Part shown: piece after piece, positions 51,294-59,360 of the stretch | Layout of the letters: each line of letters opens with the position of its first letter | Position numbering within the stretch: the stretch's first letter is position 1 | DNA from: an uncultured Alphaproteobacteria bacterium | GTDB taxonomy: Bacteria > Pseudomonadota > Alphaproteobacteria > Rhodobacterales > Rhodobacteraceae | Assembly: GCA_902574225.1 (NCBI GenBank) | Contig: CACGMO010000003.1 | Location: forward strand, 24,547-88,546 | Reading direction: 5' to 3' | Length of the DNA stretch: 64,000 nucleotides | Program-made: the position numbers and the translations under genes | Notes under the pieces: generated by a model | The model's database searches: none | What the model saw: the letters and a program-made list of their open reading frames with translations, nothing else | Told to the model about the DNA's origin: nothing

Positions 51294-52901
51294 ATGTCTT
51301 CAAGAGCAATGATTGTAGCTGCGCAACCAGAAGCTGCCGAAGCTGGTGCAAAAGTATTGATGGAGGGAGGTAATGCGGTAGATGCTGCTATCTGCACTGC
51401 CTTGGTCCAAGGAACTGTAGACCCTCAAATGTGTGGCATTGCGGGGTTCGGTAACTGCCAGATCATGATGCCTTCAAAGGGGGTACACACTTGTATAGAT
51501 TTTCACGGGAAAACACCCTTTTCTGCTAATGAAAATATGTGGGAGGATTTAATTATTTCAGAAACACGTGATGGTTTCGGTTTTGTACTTGAAGGTAACG
51601 TTAACGACCTTGGCTATCAATCGGTAACAACTCCAGGCAGTTTAAAGGCATACCATGAGGCTGTTACAGATTTTGGAACGTGGGATTGGTCCGATATAAT
51701 TAAACCAGCTATAAAACAAGCTGAAGAAGGGTTCATAATTCGACCTCATGTTGATTTTTTTTGGAATTATGGTGCTGATTATGGTCGAGTAGGGGTGGAA
51801 GAAAGGTTAAAATTTTCTAAAACAGGTAGGGAAGCATATTTTAACACAAGTGGAAATCTTAAGAGAATAGGGGACCGCGTAAAAATTCTAGGAATGGATG
51901 AAACTTTAAAAAAAATAGCAAAATTTGGTCCAGACATTTTTTATAAGGGAGAAATTGCTGAAAAAATATCCGAAGATATGCTCGCAAATGGTGGCTTGAT
52001 GTCATACTCAGATTTGTCTTCTTACGCGACCACTAGGACTAACCCACTCTCTAGCAAATATCGAGATTTCGACATATACGCAAATCATCCCCCGGGTGGA
52101 GGTGTGATGCTTTTGGAGATGCTCAATGTTCTTGAAAATTTCAATTTAAGAGATATGACACACAATTCGTCTGAATACATACGAATTGTTTCAGAGACTA
52201 TGAAAAGAGCAACTTTAGACAAAGAAATGTTCGTTGGAGACCCATTATTTATTGATGTTCCTTTGGAAAAACTATTGTCTAAAGAGTATGCTTCAGAGGT
52301 CTCTAATAAAATAAAGAAAAATGAAAGAACATTTATTAATCGAGTTACGCAAATAGAGTCAACGAACACAACACATGTTTCAGTTATCGATAAGGAAGGG
52401 AATTGTGTAACAATGACCCATTCGTTAGGGATGCCTTCGGGCGTTATAACTGATGGTTTAGGGTTTATGTTCAATGGTTGTATGGCTGTGTTTGATCCTA
52501 GACCCGGACGTGCAGGCTCTATAGCTCCAGGAAAAAGTAGGTTTAGCTCTCTTGCCCCAACTATAGTAACTAAGGATGGCAATCCGCACATTGTATTAGG
52601 TGCGCCTGGTGGTACCCAGATTGCTATGGGAATTCTTCAAGCAATTATTAACGTAATCGACTTTGATATGACAATGCTTGAAGCAGTCTCAGTACCAAGG
52701 TTTTCTTCCACGAGTAATATAATTGATGTTACTAATAGAATTCCTAATTATGTGACTCTTGAGCTCGAGAAACAGGATTATGAAGTTATTAGAAGTCCTT
52801 TAACCTTTGGTGTTGCCGCGGTTCATGGCATTAGAGTTAAAAATGGATTATTGGATGGGGGTGCTGATCCTGGGCATGATGGAGTAGCTTTGTCTATTTG
52901 A
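51294..52901 (+). CDS. Gamma-glutamyltransferase family protein, cytoplasmic
   Basis: A 535-residue Ntn-hydrolase precursor. The autocleavage and nucleophile Thr lies in STNTTHVSVIDKEGNCV near residue 361, followed by the family stretches SLGMPSG and GAPGGTQIAMGILQ. The N-terminus (MSSRAMIVAAQPEAAEAGAKVLMEGGNAVDAA) starts directly in the large-subunit domain, with no signal peptide, so unlike E. coli GGT it should be cytosolic. Family members hydrolyse or transfer gamma-glutamyl groups, or deacylate related amides. GGAG lies before ATG 51294. The 286 bp upstream carry no gene that I can see. Confidence 0.88.
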   Translation: MSSRAMIVAAQPEAAEAGAKVLMEGGNAVDAAICTALVQGTVDPQMCGIAGFGNCQIMMPSKGVHTCIDFHGKTPFSANENMWEDLIISETRDGFGFVLEGNVNDLGYQSVTTPGSLKAYHEAVTDFGTWDWSDIIKPAIKQAEEGFIIRPHVDFFWNYGADYGRVGVEERLKFSKTGREAYFNTSGNLKRIGDRVKILGMDETLKKIAKFGPDIFYKGEIAEKISEDMLANGGLMSYSDLSSYATTRTNPLSSKYRDFDIYANHPPGGGVMLLEMLNVLENFNLRDMTHNSSEYIRIVSETMKRATLDKEMFVGDPLFIDVPLEKLLSKEYASEVSNKIKKNERTFINRVTQIESTNTTHVSVIDKEGNCVTMTHSLGMPSGVITDGLGFMFNGCMAVFDPRPGRAGSIAPGKSRFSSLAPTIVTKDGNPHIVLGAPGGTQIAMGILQAIINVIDFDMTMLEAVSVPRFSSTSNIIDVTNRIPNYVTLELEKQDYEVIRSPLTFGVAAVHGIRVKNGLLDGGADPGHDGVALSI

Positions 52902-53441
52902 ACTAACTATTTAAAGATTTCGAGCTTTGTTGGATTTCTCCGCGTACTTCTAAAAAAAAGAGTGGTTGGATAATGAGAAATCGAAGAGCAAATCCTAAAG
53001 ATAACCTGCACAGTAGAGTAGTGCGGGGATTAAACATATTTGATCAGCAATTTGTACGGTTTTTTATTTACTAAGTTTTTGTAGATTTAGGGGAGATATG
53101 GGCGCTCCACGGTTCCTAGGGTGAACTAAAGTTAAGTAAGAAAGAACTTATCAAAAATTTTAGCCTAAACTTTTGTTACATAAAATGATAGCAGATATAA
53201 AAAAATGCACTGTTCATCTTATTGATAAATCTATAGTATATTCCCAACTCCAAAGAACCGAGATTTGAGATAGAAAATTTTGTGGAACCCAAGAATGACA
53301 AGCTTGCTTAGAAACTATAGATAATATCGCGTATTTTTAAATATTATGGTTAGGATGATAGCAGTTTCATTAGCTAAAGTACGGTGAAGAAAAAAGAGAT
53401 GGACAAAGTTTCAAAAATAGAGCAATTGATGGGTAAACGAT
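52902..53441. other. Non-coding gap, 540 bp
   Basis: No open frame of note, RNA gene or repeat is visible on either strand. It contains a short GC-rich patch (GGGCGCTCCACGGTTCCTAGG near 53100) in an otherwise AT-rich stretch. It opens the low-coding-density island of 52.9-59.4 kb and may contain remnants of lost genes as well as the exporter promoter. Confidence 0.6.
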
Positions 53442-55175
53442 TTGGATCTTTATAAAGTTTTTACAATTATTCCAAAACGCCGTCGTAAGCAGCTTCCCCT
53501 TGTTTGCTCCGCGATGGCGCTTGGTGCTGCATTGGAGGTATTAGGAATAGGCCTAATTATTCCATTGATGGATATTATTTCAGGCTCCAACAACCAAGCT
53601 ACTATCCTTATGAAGTCGTACTTTGCAATAGATAATGATCAATACATAGCTGTCTATAGTATAGCTTTATTTGCTTTAATCTACCTTTTGAAGGGTATTT
53701 ATCTATCTGCTTTAGCTTGGATCACAGCACATTTTTCTTTTGGAGTTAAAGCAGACGTTTGTAACATACTATTTGAGAAGTACTTGATGGCACCATATGG
53801 ATTTCATTTACAGAAAAACTCTGCACAGCTTATCCGAAACCTTACTAGTGAAGCTAGTCAATTAGGTGGAAACGTCTTAAATCCATTAGTAATTATAGCT
53901 TCTGAAAGTTTTGTTATTGTCGCAATAGGTATTTTTCTACTTGTAATAGAGCCACTAGGAACCATCATTGTAATGACACTGCTTATCATTCTGTCATATG
54001 CATTTCATCGTTTTTTAGTTGGTTACACTAGAGGTCTTGGCCAAAAAAGGCAACACGCTGAAGGAATGATTATACAAAAATCCCAAGAGTCGCTTGGCGG
54101 TATCAAAGATGTCAAGGTTCTTGGTAAGGAGATGCAATTTAAAAAGCAGTTTCTAAAACATAACTTAATGTCGTCTGATGCATTAGCTAAGCAGCAAACT
54201 CTAGCTCAAGTACCAAGGATGTATCTAGAGACTGTCGCTGTTATAGCTTTTTCCATACTTATTTTTCTAATGTTGATCAAGGGCGGAGATTTTAGCCAAA
54301 TTATTCCAGTTCTCGGTGTTTTTGCGTTGGCTGCTTTTAGATTGTTGCCGTCTACTAATCGTATTCTTGCTGCCATTAATGCCCTCCGATTTGCTGACTC
54401 GGTTGTAACTTGTTTTTATACTGAGATGACAACGCTGACATCTAAAGATCTACAAGATGGAAATTCCAACGTTGGCATTACTTACCCTTCTTTTCAAAGC
54501 AATATTGAAATTAAAGACATTTGTTATCAATATCCCAACTCTAAAGAATTCGCTCTTTCAGGCATAAATCTTACGATTAGTAAGGGAGAAAGTATTGGAA
54601 TTGTGGGTAAAAGCGGATCAGGAAAAAGCACGTTGTCAGATTTAATTTTAGGATTATTAAGTCCGACGGCAGGTGTGATAAGTATTGATGGAGTGAGCAT
54701 TGAGCGCAATATTAAAGAGTGGCAGAGACTAATTGGATATGTCCAGCAAGATATTTTTCTAATTGACGATAATATAAAACGAAACATCGCATTTGGTGAA
54801 ATTGATAGTGAAATTGACCATAATAAAATTGCTAGTGCGATTAATGAGGCGCAGCTATCCGACTTTATTAATAGTTTACCAAAAGGGATCAACACACGGC
54901 TTGGCGAGCGTGGAGTTCGCTTGTCTGGAGGTCAGAAACAGAGGATTGGTATTGCGCGTGCACTTTATCGAAACGCACCGATACTCATTTTTGATGAAGC
55001 AACGAGCGCACTTGATAATCAAACTGAATCTGAAATTGTTGCGGCAATAAAAAGGCTAAAAGGAAAAAGGACAATGATTGTTATTGCCCATCGTCTATCA
55101 ACTATTGAGCATTGTGATAGAGTTGTTGAGATGAAAAAAGGCCATATTTACAAAATTAACAAAACTATCAGTTGA
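53442..55175 (+). CDS. ABC exporter (PglK/MsbA-type flippase candidate)
   Basis: A 577-residue half-size exporter with fused domains: six membrane helices in residues about 20-310, then an ATPase with Walker A GIVGKSGSGKST near residue 386, Q-loop YVQQDIFLIDDNIKRNI, signature RLSGGQKQRIGIARAL, Walker B ILIFDEATSALD and H-loop IAHRLSTI. The membrane part resembles lipid-linked-glycan flippases of the PglK group. The start seems to be TTG at 53442 (MDLYKVF). Next to GT11 and FkbM genes, so export of a surface glycan or glycolipid is the likely role. Confidence 0.85.
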   Translation: MDLYKVFTIIPKRRRKQLPLVCSAMALGAALEVLGIGLIIPLMDIISGSNNQATILMKSYFAIDNDQYIAVYSIALFALIYLLKGIYLSALAWITAHFSFGVKADVCNILFEKYLMAPYGFHLQKNSAQLIRNLTSEASQLGGNVLNPLVIIASESFVIVAIGIFLLVIEPLGTIIVMTLLIILSYAFHRFLVGYTRGLGQKRQHAEGMIIQKSQESLGGIKDVKVLGKEMQFKKQFLKHNLMSSDALAKQQTLAQVPRMYLETVAVIAFSILIFLMLIKGGDFSQIIPVLGVFALAAFRLLPSTNRILAAINALRFADSVVTCFYTEMTTLTSKDLQDGNSNVGITYPSFQSNIEIKDICYQYPNSKEFALSGINLTISKGESIGIVGKSGSGKSTLSDLILGLLSPTAGVISIDGVSIERNIKEWQRLIGYVQQDIFLIDDNIKRNIAFGEIDSEIDHNKIASAINEAQLSDFINSLPKGINTRLGERGVRLSGGQKQRIGIARALYRNAPILIFDEATSALDNQTESEIVAAIKRLKGKRTMIVIAHRLSTIEHCDRVVEMKKGHIYKINKTIS

Positions 55176-55833
55176 AGATATTAAGTTAAAAGAAATAAAT
55201 GAATATTTCTAAGATCAAAAAAACCCAAGCAGAAGCGTAAGATTTATGTTAATTGAGTTTAAAGATAAAACTTACCTTCTTGATAAAAACCTAATAAAAA
55301 GTCGAGCAAATATGAATAGCCAAGCTGCCTAACAAAGCTTTACCCTTGAGAGGGGCCGGAGAATGTGTTGGATATCTCTCAACAAAGCTTTAATTGAAAA
55401 TCGATACTTTACCAATTGGGGAGTAAGATCAAATCCATTTGATGAGTCGAAAGTGACTTGAAGCCAACATGCAGCGAATTGTTGTAGCCAAGAAGCAAAA
55501 ACGCGTAAATTCACTGAAGGAAGTTAAAACTTTTTGGGTCAATGCTGGGATCATTAAAGGTGCATTGTCTAAAACACAAGTCGAATTGATAAATTATGTT
55601 TTTTGTAAGAAGTGAGAAGTTTAGCAGCAGCAAGAAACTTGAGACTTTAAAGAATGATGAGCTCAGTGATGTGTTTAGAGCATTAATTTTTCTTTATATC
55701 GAAGCAATAATCTCAGAGAATGATTCACCATTTAGCCTGCAAATGATTAAGAATGGCTTAAAAAAGAAAAAATTGTGATATAACGGAATAGAAAATGGCA
55801 TAAGATTTAGAAATTTAAAAAGGTCGGGAGTAA
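55176..55833. other. Non-coding gap with short ORFs and structured repeat
   Basis: This 658 bp stretch holds only short frames. The best is 55596-55778 (60 residues, KLETLKNDELSDVFRALIFLYIEA), a weak candidate for a small helical protein; another, 47 residues, ends inside it. Neither has a recognisable family or a good ribosome-binding site. The bases 55331-55392 form a repeat/hairpin element listed separately. I read the stretch as decayed sequence between the exporter and the convergent fucosyltransferase-like gene. Confidence 0.5.
55331..55392. repeat. Direct repeat enclosing an inverted repeat
   Basis: AACAAAGCTTTA occurs at 55331-55342 and again at 55381-55392, exactly 50 bp apart. Between and overlapping the second copy, TTGAGAG (55346-55352) pairs with CTCTCAA (55376-55382) around a GC-rich centre (GGGGCCGGAG). 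The layout could be a folded RNA element, a recombination or excision footprint, or a miniature element remnant. Confidence 0.55.
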
Positions 55834-56718
55834 TTACTTTGGCGTTGTATAATTTGGATTAGCATCAATATAAATAAAGCGCTTTGTTTTTATACCATCT
55901 GGCCACCAAACTTGATGATGCAGCCCTAACCAGTATTTTGGAGCAAGCACCACTGCATTATCAGACATTAGATATCCTCCCCACCAGGCGAAAGAACTGT
56001 TTGATATGACTCCTCCACGACATAGCGTCATAATAGCAAAGTCTACCTCTCGCGTTTGCCTTGAAACGCTCTTGTTTGACAGAAAGTCAAAATTTTTTTC
56101 GAGGTACTCGACATCATCACCCAGCAGGATGAAATGAACGCGTTTAAGTCTTGCCTGAATTTCCACAATCGCGCGTCTATAATAGTCATTAGACAACAGA
56201 GGACTGGTTCCCATTACACGGTAATCCGAATAGTCGGTTCGTCTGACGTGGATGAACACAGGTGACAGAGATTTTGGAACCTGTGATAGAAATATCTTAG
56301 CGCTGTCTAGATGCTCCTGCCTAATTACAAGTTCTTCTTTGAACTTTGGCTCGAAGAATTCATCCGACTGAAAGAAACTCTCTTTAACATAAATTATGGA
56401 ACTGAAGAGACCTGCGTTTTCAACAATTCTCGTATCAGGGACCAGCCATCCATTAACGACGTGCTCGGCTTGCTGGACACTCGAAATAATATGCCAACGA
56501 GCCAAAAAAGCCATAAACTTATCAATAAATCGATAGAAAATTGACCGTAAAACTCTATGTCGTGGAAACCAAATTTTGTCACATGGCATTTGAAACAGGT
56601 TGAAGACATCATCGATTTCAGGCAAAATCATGAGTGTTCGTTTTTTATTATATTTTTTTAGAAATCCAAGTTGAAATATATGATTTCCAAGAAGGCCTTT
56701 TGCCAGAAAAAAAATCAT
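55834..56718 (-). CDS. GT11-family glycosyltransferase (alpha-1,2-fucosyltransferase-like)
   Basis: A 294-residue glycosyltransferase of family GT11. The GDP-fucose-binding motif HVRRTDYSD (HxRRxD) is near residue 157, and the second signature SNSSFAWWGGYL is near 247; the start MIFFLAKGLLGNHIFQLGFLKK replaces the more typical 'G-LGNQ-FQ' with GNHIFQ. These enzymes add alpha-1,2-linked fucose to surface glycans. It is encoded on the opposite strand to the exporter and FkbM genes. Its ATG overlaps, as ATGA, a short reading frame upstream that looks like the tail of a lost gene. Confidence 0.85.
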   Translation of the reverse strand: MIFFLAKGLLGNHIFQLGFLKKYNKKRTLMILPEIDDVFNLFQMPCDKIWFPRHRVLRSIFYRFIDKFMAFLARWHIISSVQQAEHVVNGWLVPDTRIVENAGLFSSIIYVKESFFQSDEFFEPKFKEELVIRQEHLDSAKIFLSQVPKSLSPVFIHVRRTDYSDYRVMGTSPLLSNDYYRRAIVEIQARLKRVHFILLGDDVEYLEKNFDFLSNKSVSRQTREVDFAIMTLCRGGVISNSSFAWWGGYLMSDNAVVLAPKYWLGLHHQVWWPDGIKTKRFIYIDANPNYTTPK

Positions 56719-56873
56719 CCTATTTTACGGATTTTGAATATTAACAACGCTAGAACCGGCGTAAGCTCTCTTAAATTAATAACCACCAAGTCCAATTTTT
56801 CTGGATCTCCTAAACTTTCTTTTGTCATATGCTCATAAGAATAAGATAACAGCGCCCTTAAGGCCTTACTCCA
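56715..56873 (-). pseudogene. C-terminal fragment of a lost gene upstream of GT11
   Basis: A short frame reads WSKALRALLSYSYEHM, then TKESLGDPEKLDLVVINL, then RELTPVLALLIFKIRKIG and stop (an ATG lies at 56828). The stop overlaps the GT11 start as ATGA, the usual sign of a co-translated pair. Upstream the frame is closed by TAA, while MIDGNGVRP continues in a neighbouring frame, which suggests a frameshifted and truncated gene, perhaps a glycosyltransferase or sugar-biosynthesis gene. Identity unknown; a real 37-residue peptide is possible. Confidence 0.4.
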
Positions 56874-57301
56874 TTACCATCTATCATTTTTTTAGTCAAA
56901 TATAAACTTTATTCTTCGTCAACAGACAAACATATCAAATTCTGTAATTACGAACTAAGTTTCATAAAGAAATGAGAGTCATGCGTGCCGAATATTTTCT
57001 TTTCACTAGTACTCCTTTATTTAATAATGGAACAAATTGAAAGCATTCGATGACATTGCCAAGGATGATTTGATCCCATTTTTTAGTTAATATTTGAGTG
57101 TTGAAATAATCTTATCCCAGCCTTGAACCTCTAATTTAATGATTGTTTATGTTTATCGTTTATTTTTTCTTACAAGCTTTGTATATTTAGATTATTCAAA
57201 GGCTAAAAATACTTTCGAGAAAACTTATTTGCACCCTATCACCGAAATGGTTTTAATAACTTAGGATATAACTTAATCACTCATCAAATTGGAGACTTTG
57301 T
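56874..57301. other. Non-coding gap, about 430 bp
   Basis: Very AT-rich sequence with no frame that I can support on either strand. It separates the leftward GT11 block from the rightward FkbM block and probably contains the promoters of both, along with decayed coding sequence. Confidence 0.5.
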
Positions 57302-57460
57302 GTGAATATTATTTATTGGTATTTGTTACATAAAATAAGGCGAGCCTTAAGTTTCTCTATTTTTATAGCGGTATTTTTGTTTTCTTTGATAGGGTTTCCA
57401 AAAGTTAGCCGAATTTGCTTAGGTAAGACAAACAGCTATGGACAAAAAGGAATTCTTTAA
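57302..57460 (+). CDS. Small single-TM protein or gene remnant, 52 aa
   Basis: A GTG-initiated frame with GGAG (TTGGAGACTTT) about nine bases upstream. The product has a basic N-terminus (YWYLLHKIRRALS) and one hydrophobic helix (FSIFIAVFLFSLIGF), then a short polar tail. It could be a small membrane protein or the N-terminus of a lost glycan gene. It ends 32 bp before the FkbM ATG in the same direction. Confidence 0.35.
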   Translation: MNIIYWYLLHKIRRALSFSIFIAVFLFSLIGFPKVSRICLGKTNSYGQKGIL

Positions 57461-57492
57461 ACTAATGTTACTATGAATTGATTGAAATTATA

Positions 57493-58383
57493 ATGCATGC
57501 AAAACTAAAACCATTTCTTACTAATTCTATACCTGAGCTGTTAACACATCCTTTATGGAGAAAACGCCGAATATCGACACTTATAAGATTTGCAAAACTA
57601 CAATTTATTTTCTTTTTGGGTGTTAAAAGAGTCCACCTCAATTGGATAAGCGACTTAATTCTACCACTTGAGAAGGGAGAGACTGGCTTGACTAGTGCTT
57701 ACTATGTAGGACTTCACGAATTCCGTGATATGGCATTTGCCATTCATTTGTTAAGAGAAAAAGACATTTTTATAGATGTAGGGGCAAATCTAGGCTCCTA
57801 TTCTCTACTAGTTTCAGGAGTAGCTAAAGCAAATACCATTGCTTTTGAAGCGGTCCCAGCAACTCATAGTAGACTAGTGGAAAATATCGAAACAAATTCG
57901 TTACAAAATAAAATTAGCTCGAAGGCTATCGCTCTGACTTCACCAAGAAAAGTACTCAGCAAAAAAAAATTAAGATTTTCAACTGATAGAGCATGCGGAA
58001 ATTTGTTTGTGGATGCTTCATATAGCGGATCTACAACTATTGTAGATTTATCAACCCTGGATAAAGAGTGCAAAAATCTTAACCCTGTTTTAATGAAAAT
58101 CGATACTGAAGGGTCAGAATATGACCTCCTTCAAGGTGCGTCAGAAACTCTAAAAAAAAAATCACTCTTAGCCGTTATAATAGAAGGTCAATCTAAACGA
58201 ATAGACCAGTTTTTTTATGATACAAATTTTACCGCAATTGACTATCTACCGTTTTTAAGAGAATTAAAACCATGTGGCAAAAGGACTTCAAATAAACTTT
58301 GGATAAAGAAAGACAAATTGGCATTGATCAAGAGATTATTAGCCAGTGCGAAAACAAATTCTGTATATGGCCAAAATTTTTGA
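57493..58383 (+). CDS. FkbM-family methyltransferase
   Basis: A 296-residue SAM-dependent methyltransferase of the FkbM family. The SAM motif I is IFIDVGANLGSYSLLVSG near residues 92-109, IAFEAVPATHSRLVENIETNSL is the acidic-loop region, and LMKIDTEGSEYDLLQGA near residue 200 is the FkbM signature. Members O-methylate sugars or polyketides, commonly in glycan loci. I favour ATG 57493 over TTG 57478. With the exporter and GT11 genes it supports a role in surface polysaccharide decoration. Confidence 0.87.
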   Translation: MHAKLKPFLTNSIPELLTHPLWRKRRISTLIRFAKLQFIFFLGVKRVHLNWISDLILPLEKGETGLTSAYYVGLHEFRDMAFAIHLLREKDIFIDVGANLGSYSLLVSGVAKANTIAFEAVPATHSRLVENIETNSLQNKISSKAIALTSPRKVLSKKKLRFSTDRACGNLFVDASYSGSTTIVDLSTLDKECKNLNPVLMKIDTEGSEYDLLQGASETLKKKSLLAVIIEGQSKRIDQFFYDTNFTAIDYLPFLRELKPCGKRTSNKLWIKKDKLALIKRLLASAKTNSVYGQNF

Positions 58384-58703
58384 GTTACCAAAAAATTGTT
58401 GGGGTAGTAAAGAGAAAGATAGCCGATAGCACATTAATTTAAAAAATCCTTTCTTCAATGATTGTCGTGATCTAGAGATGATTGATTTGAAAAATGAACG
58501 CAATCGCATTTTTTTACAGGATTCTGACAGAAGAGTGCGTTTGCATAATCTCTATATGTGAAGTCTAATTTCAACTATGATAACAAAATTTCGAGACTAT
58601 TTCAGATATTCAGAAGTATAAACGGTTCCATTTATACTATAGAGAGTAACGCTTAATATGGATGATGAATTGACAACATTGCGTAAAATATCATGAGAGG
58701 CGA
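58384..58703. other. Non-coding gap, 320 bp
   Basis: No gene supported. It contains a 27-codon frame starting MIDLKNERNR and, close to its end, a 12-codon frame MDDELTTLRKIS (from 58658) that stops just before the following 107-residue ORF in another frame. That layout hints at a frameshift near 58692 rather than a separate gene. Confidence 0.45.
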
Positions 58704-59027
58704 TTGAGTCCTAAGTCGATGCAAGAGCGTATTAGACAGGAACGCTATTACCGGAAGACAGTAGGGTTGGGGACTTACTCTTCACGCATTTCTGTTCCTT
58801 GCTGTCACCCAAACCATTTCAACAATGAATTGGAATATTTAAGAGATTTATTGGCAAGACTTGAGGAGATTAAGCATGAACGGCAGCAACCCAAAACGTC
58901 TGACGTATTTACCTTATACACTATGAAACAGGCATTGACAGATTGTAGCCAGAAGCTCAAAGCGATAGCTGATTATTCTCTAAAGTATCCTAAAACTCCG
59001 TATGTCGATTTTCGGAATACACAATAA
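58704..59027 (+). CDS. Hypothetical protein, 107 aa, possibly 5'-truncated by frameshift
   Basis: A basic protein without recognisable family. Its middle is helical (NELEYLRDLLARLEEIKHERQQP), with a small CC/H cluster (SVPCCHPNHF). Start TTG 58704 or ATG 58719. Its codon use and GC content look higher than the surroundings. A preceding short frame (MDDELTTLRKIS) would fuse to it (..SHERRLSPKSMQ) if one or two bases were lost or gained near 58692. May be a mobile-element or phage-derived fragment. Confidence 0.4.
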   Translation: MSPKSMQERIRQERYYRKTVGLGTYSSRISVPCCHPNHFNNELEYLRDLLARLEEIKHERQQPKTSDVFTLYTMKQALTDCSQKLKAIADYSLKYPKTPYVDFRNTQ

Positions 59028-59360
59028 GAAACAACGCTTTAAGTGATGTGTTTTGTAAATGAACAAGTTTAGTAAACGCAAATGATTGATTTTATTGCAT
59101 AATAATATTGAGCTGAAGTAACGAGTAAGAGAGTAGGAGTTGAGATAGTTGGTGTAATATATTGATTATCGTGGATAATATTAATTATGGCTTGGGTATT
59201 TTGGTAAAGTCTATTTGGCGCATAATATATATTATGTTATTTTTTTAAATTAATTATTTATGGCAAAACTAAATAAAAACATATACGTACACAGTTTACT
59301 GTTTTATTTAATTTTAATATCATTTCAGAAACAAGCTTTTCTAGCCTATCTATCGTGTGC
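59028..59360. other. Non-coding gap with 16-bp palindrome
   Basis: No gene seen, although a hydrophobic frame starting near 59260 runs into the cyclase gene on the other strand and is probably a shadow. A perfect palindrome, CATAATATATATTATG, lies at 59221-59236, followed by a T-run. It could serve as a terminator-like structure downstream of the small ORF or a protein-binding site. Confidence 0.45.

Noticed and set aside
52085..52591. 168-residue leftward frame inside the gamma-glutamyltransferase gene
   Set aside because: Shadow frame; the GGT motifs on the plus strand in the same bases are unmistakable.
55329..55514. 61-residue leftward frame
   Set aside because: It runs through the direct/inverted repeat and has no ribosome-binding site or recognisable sequence.
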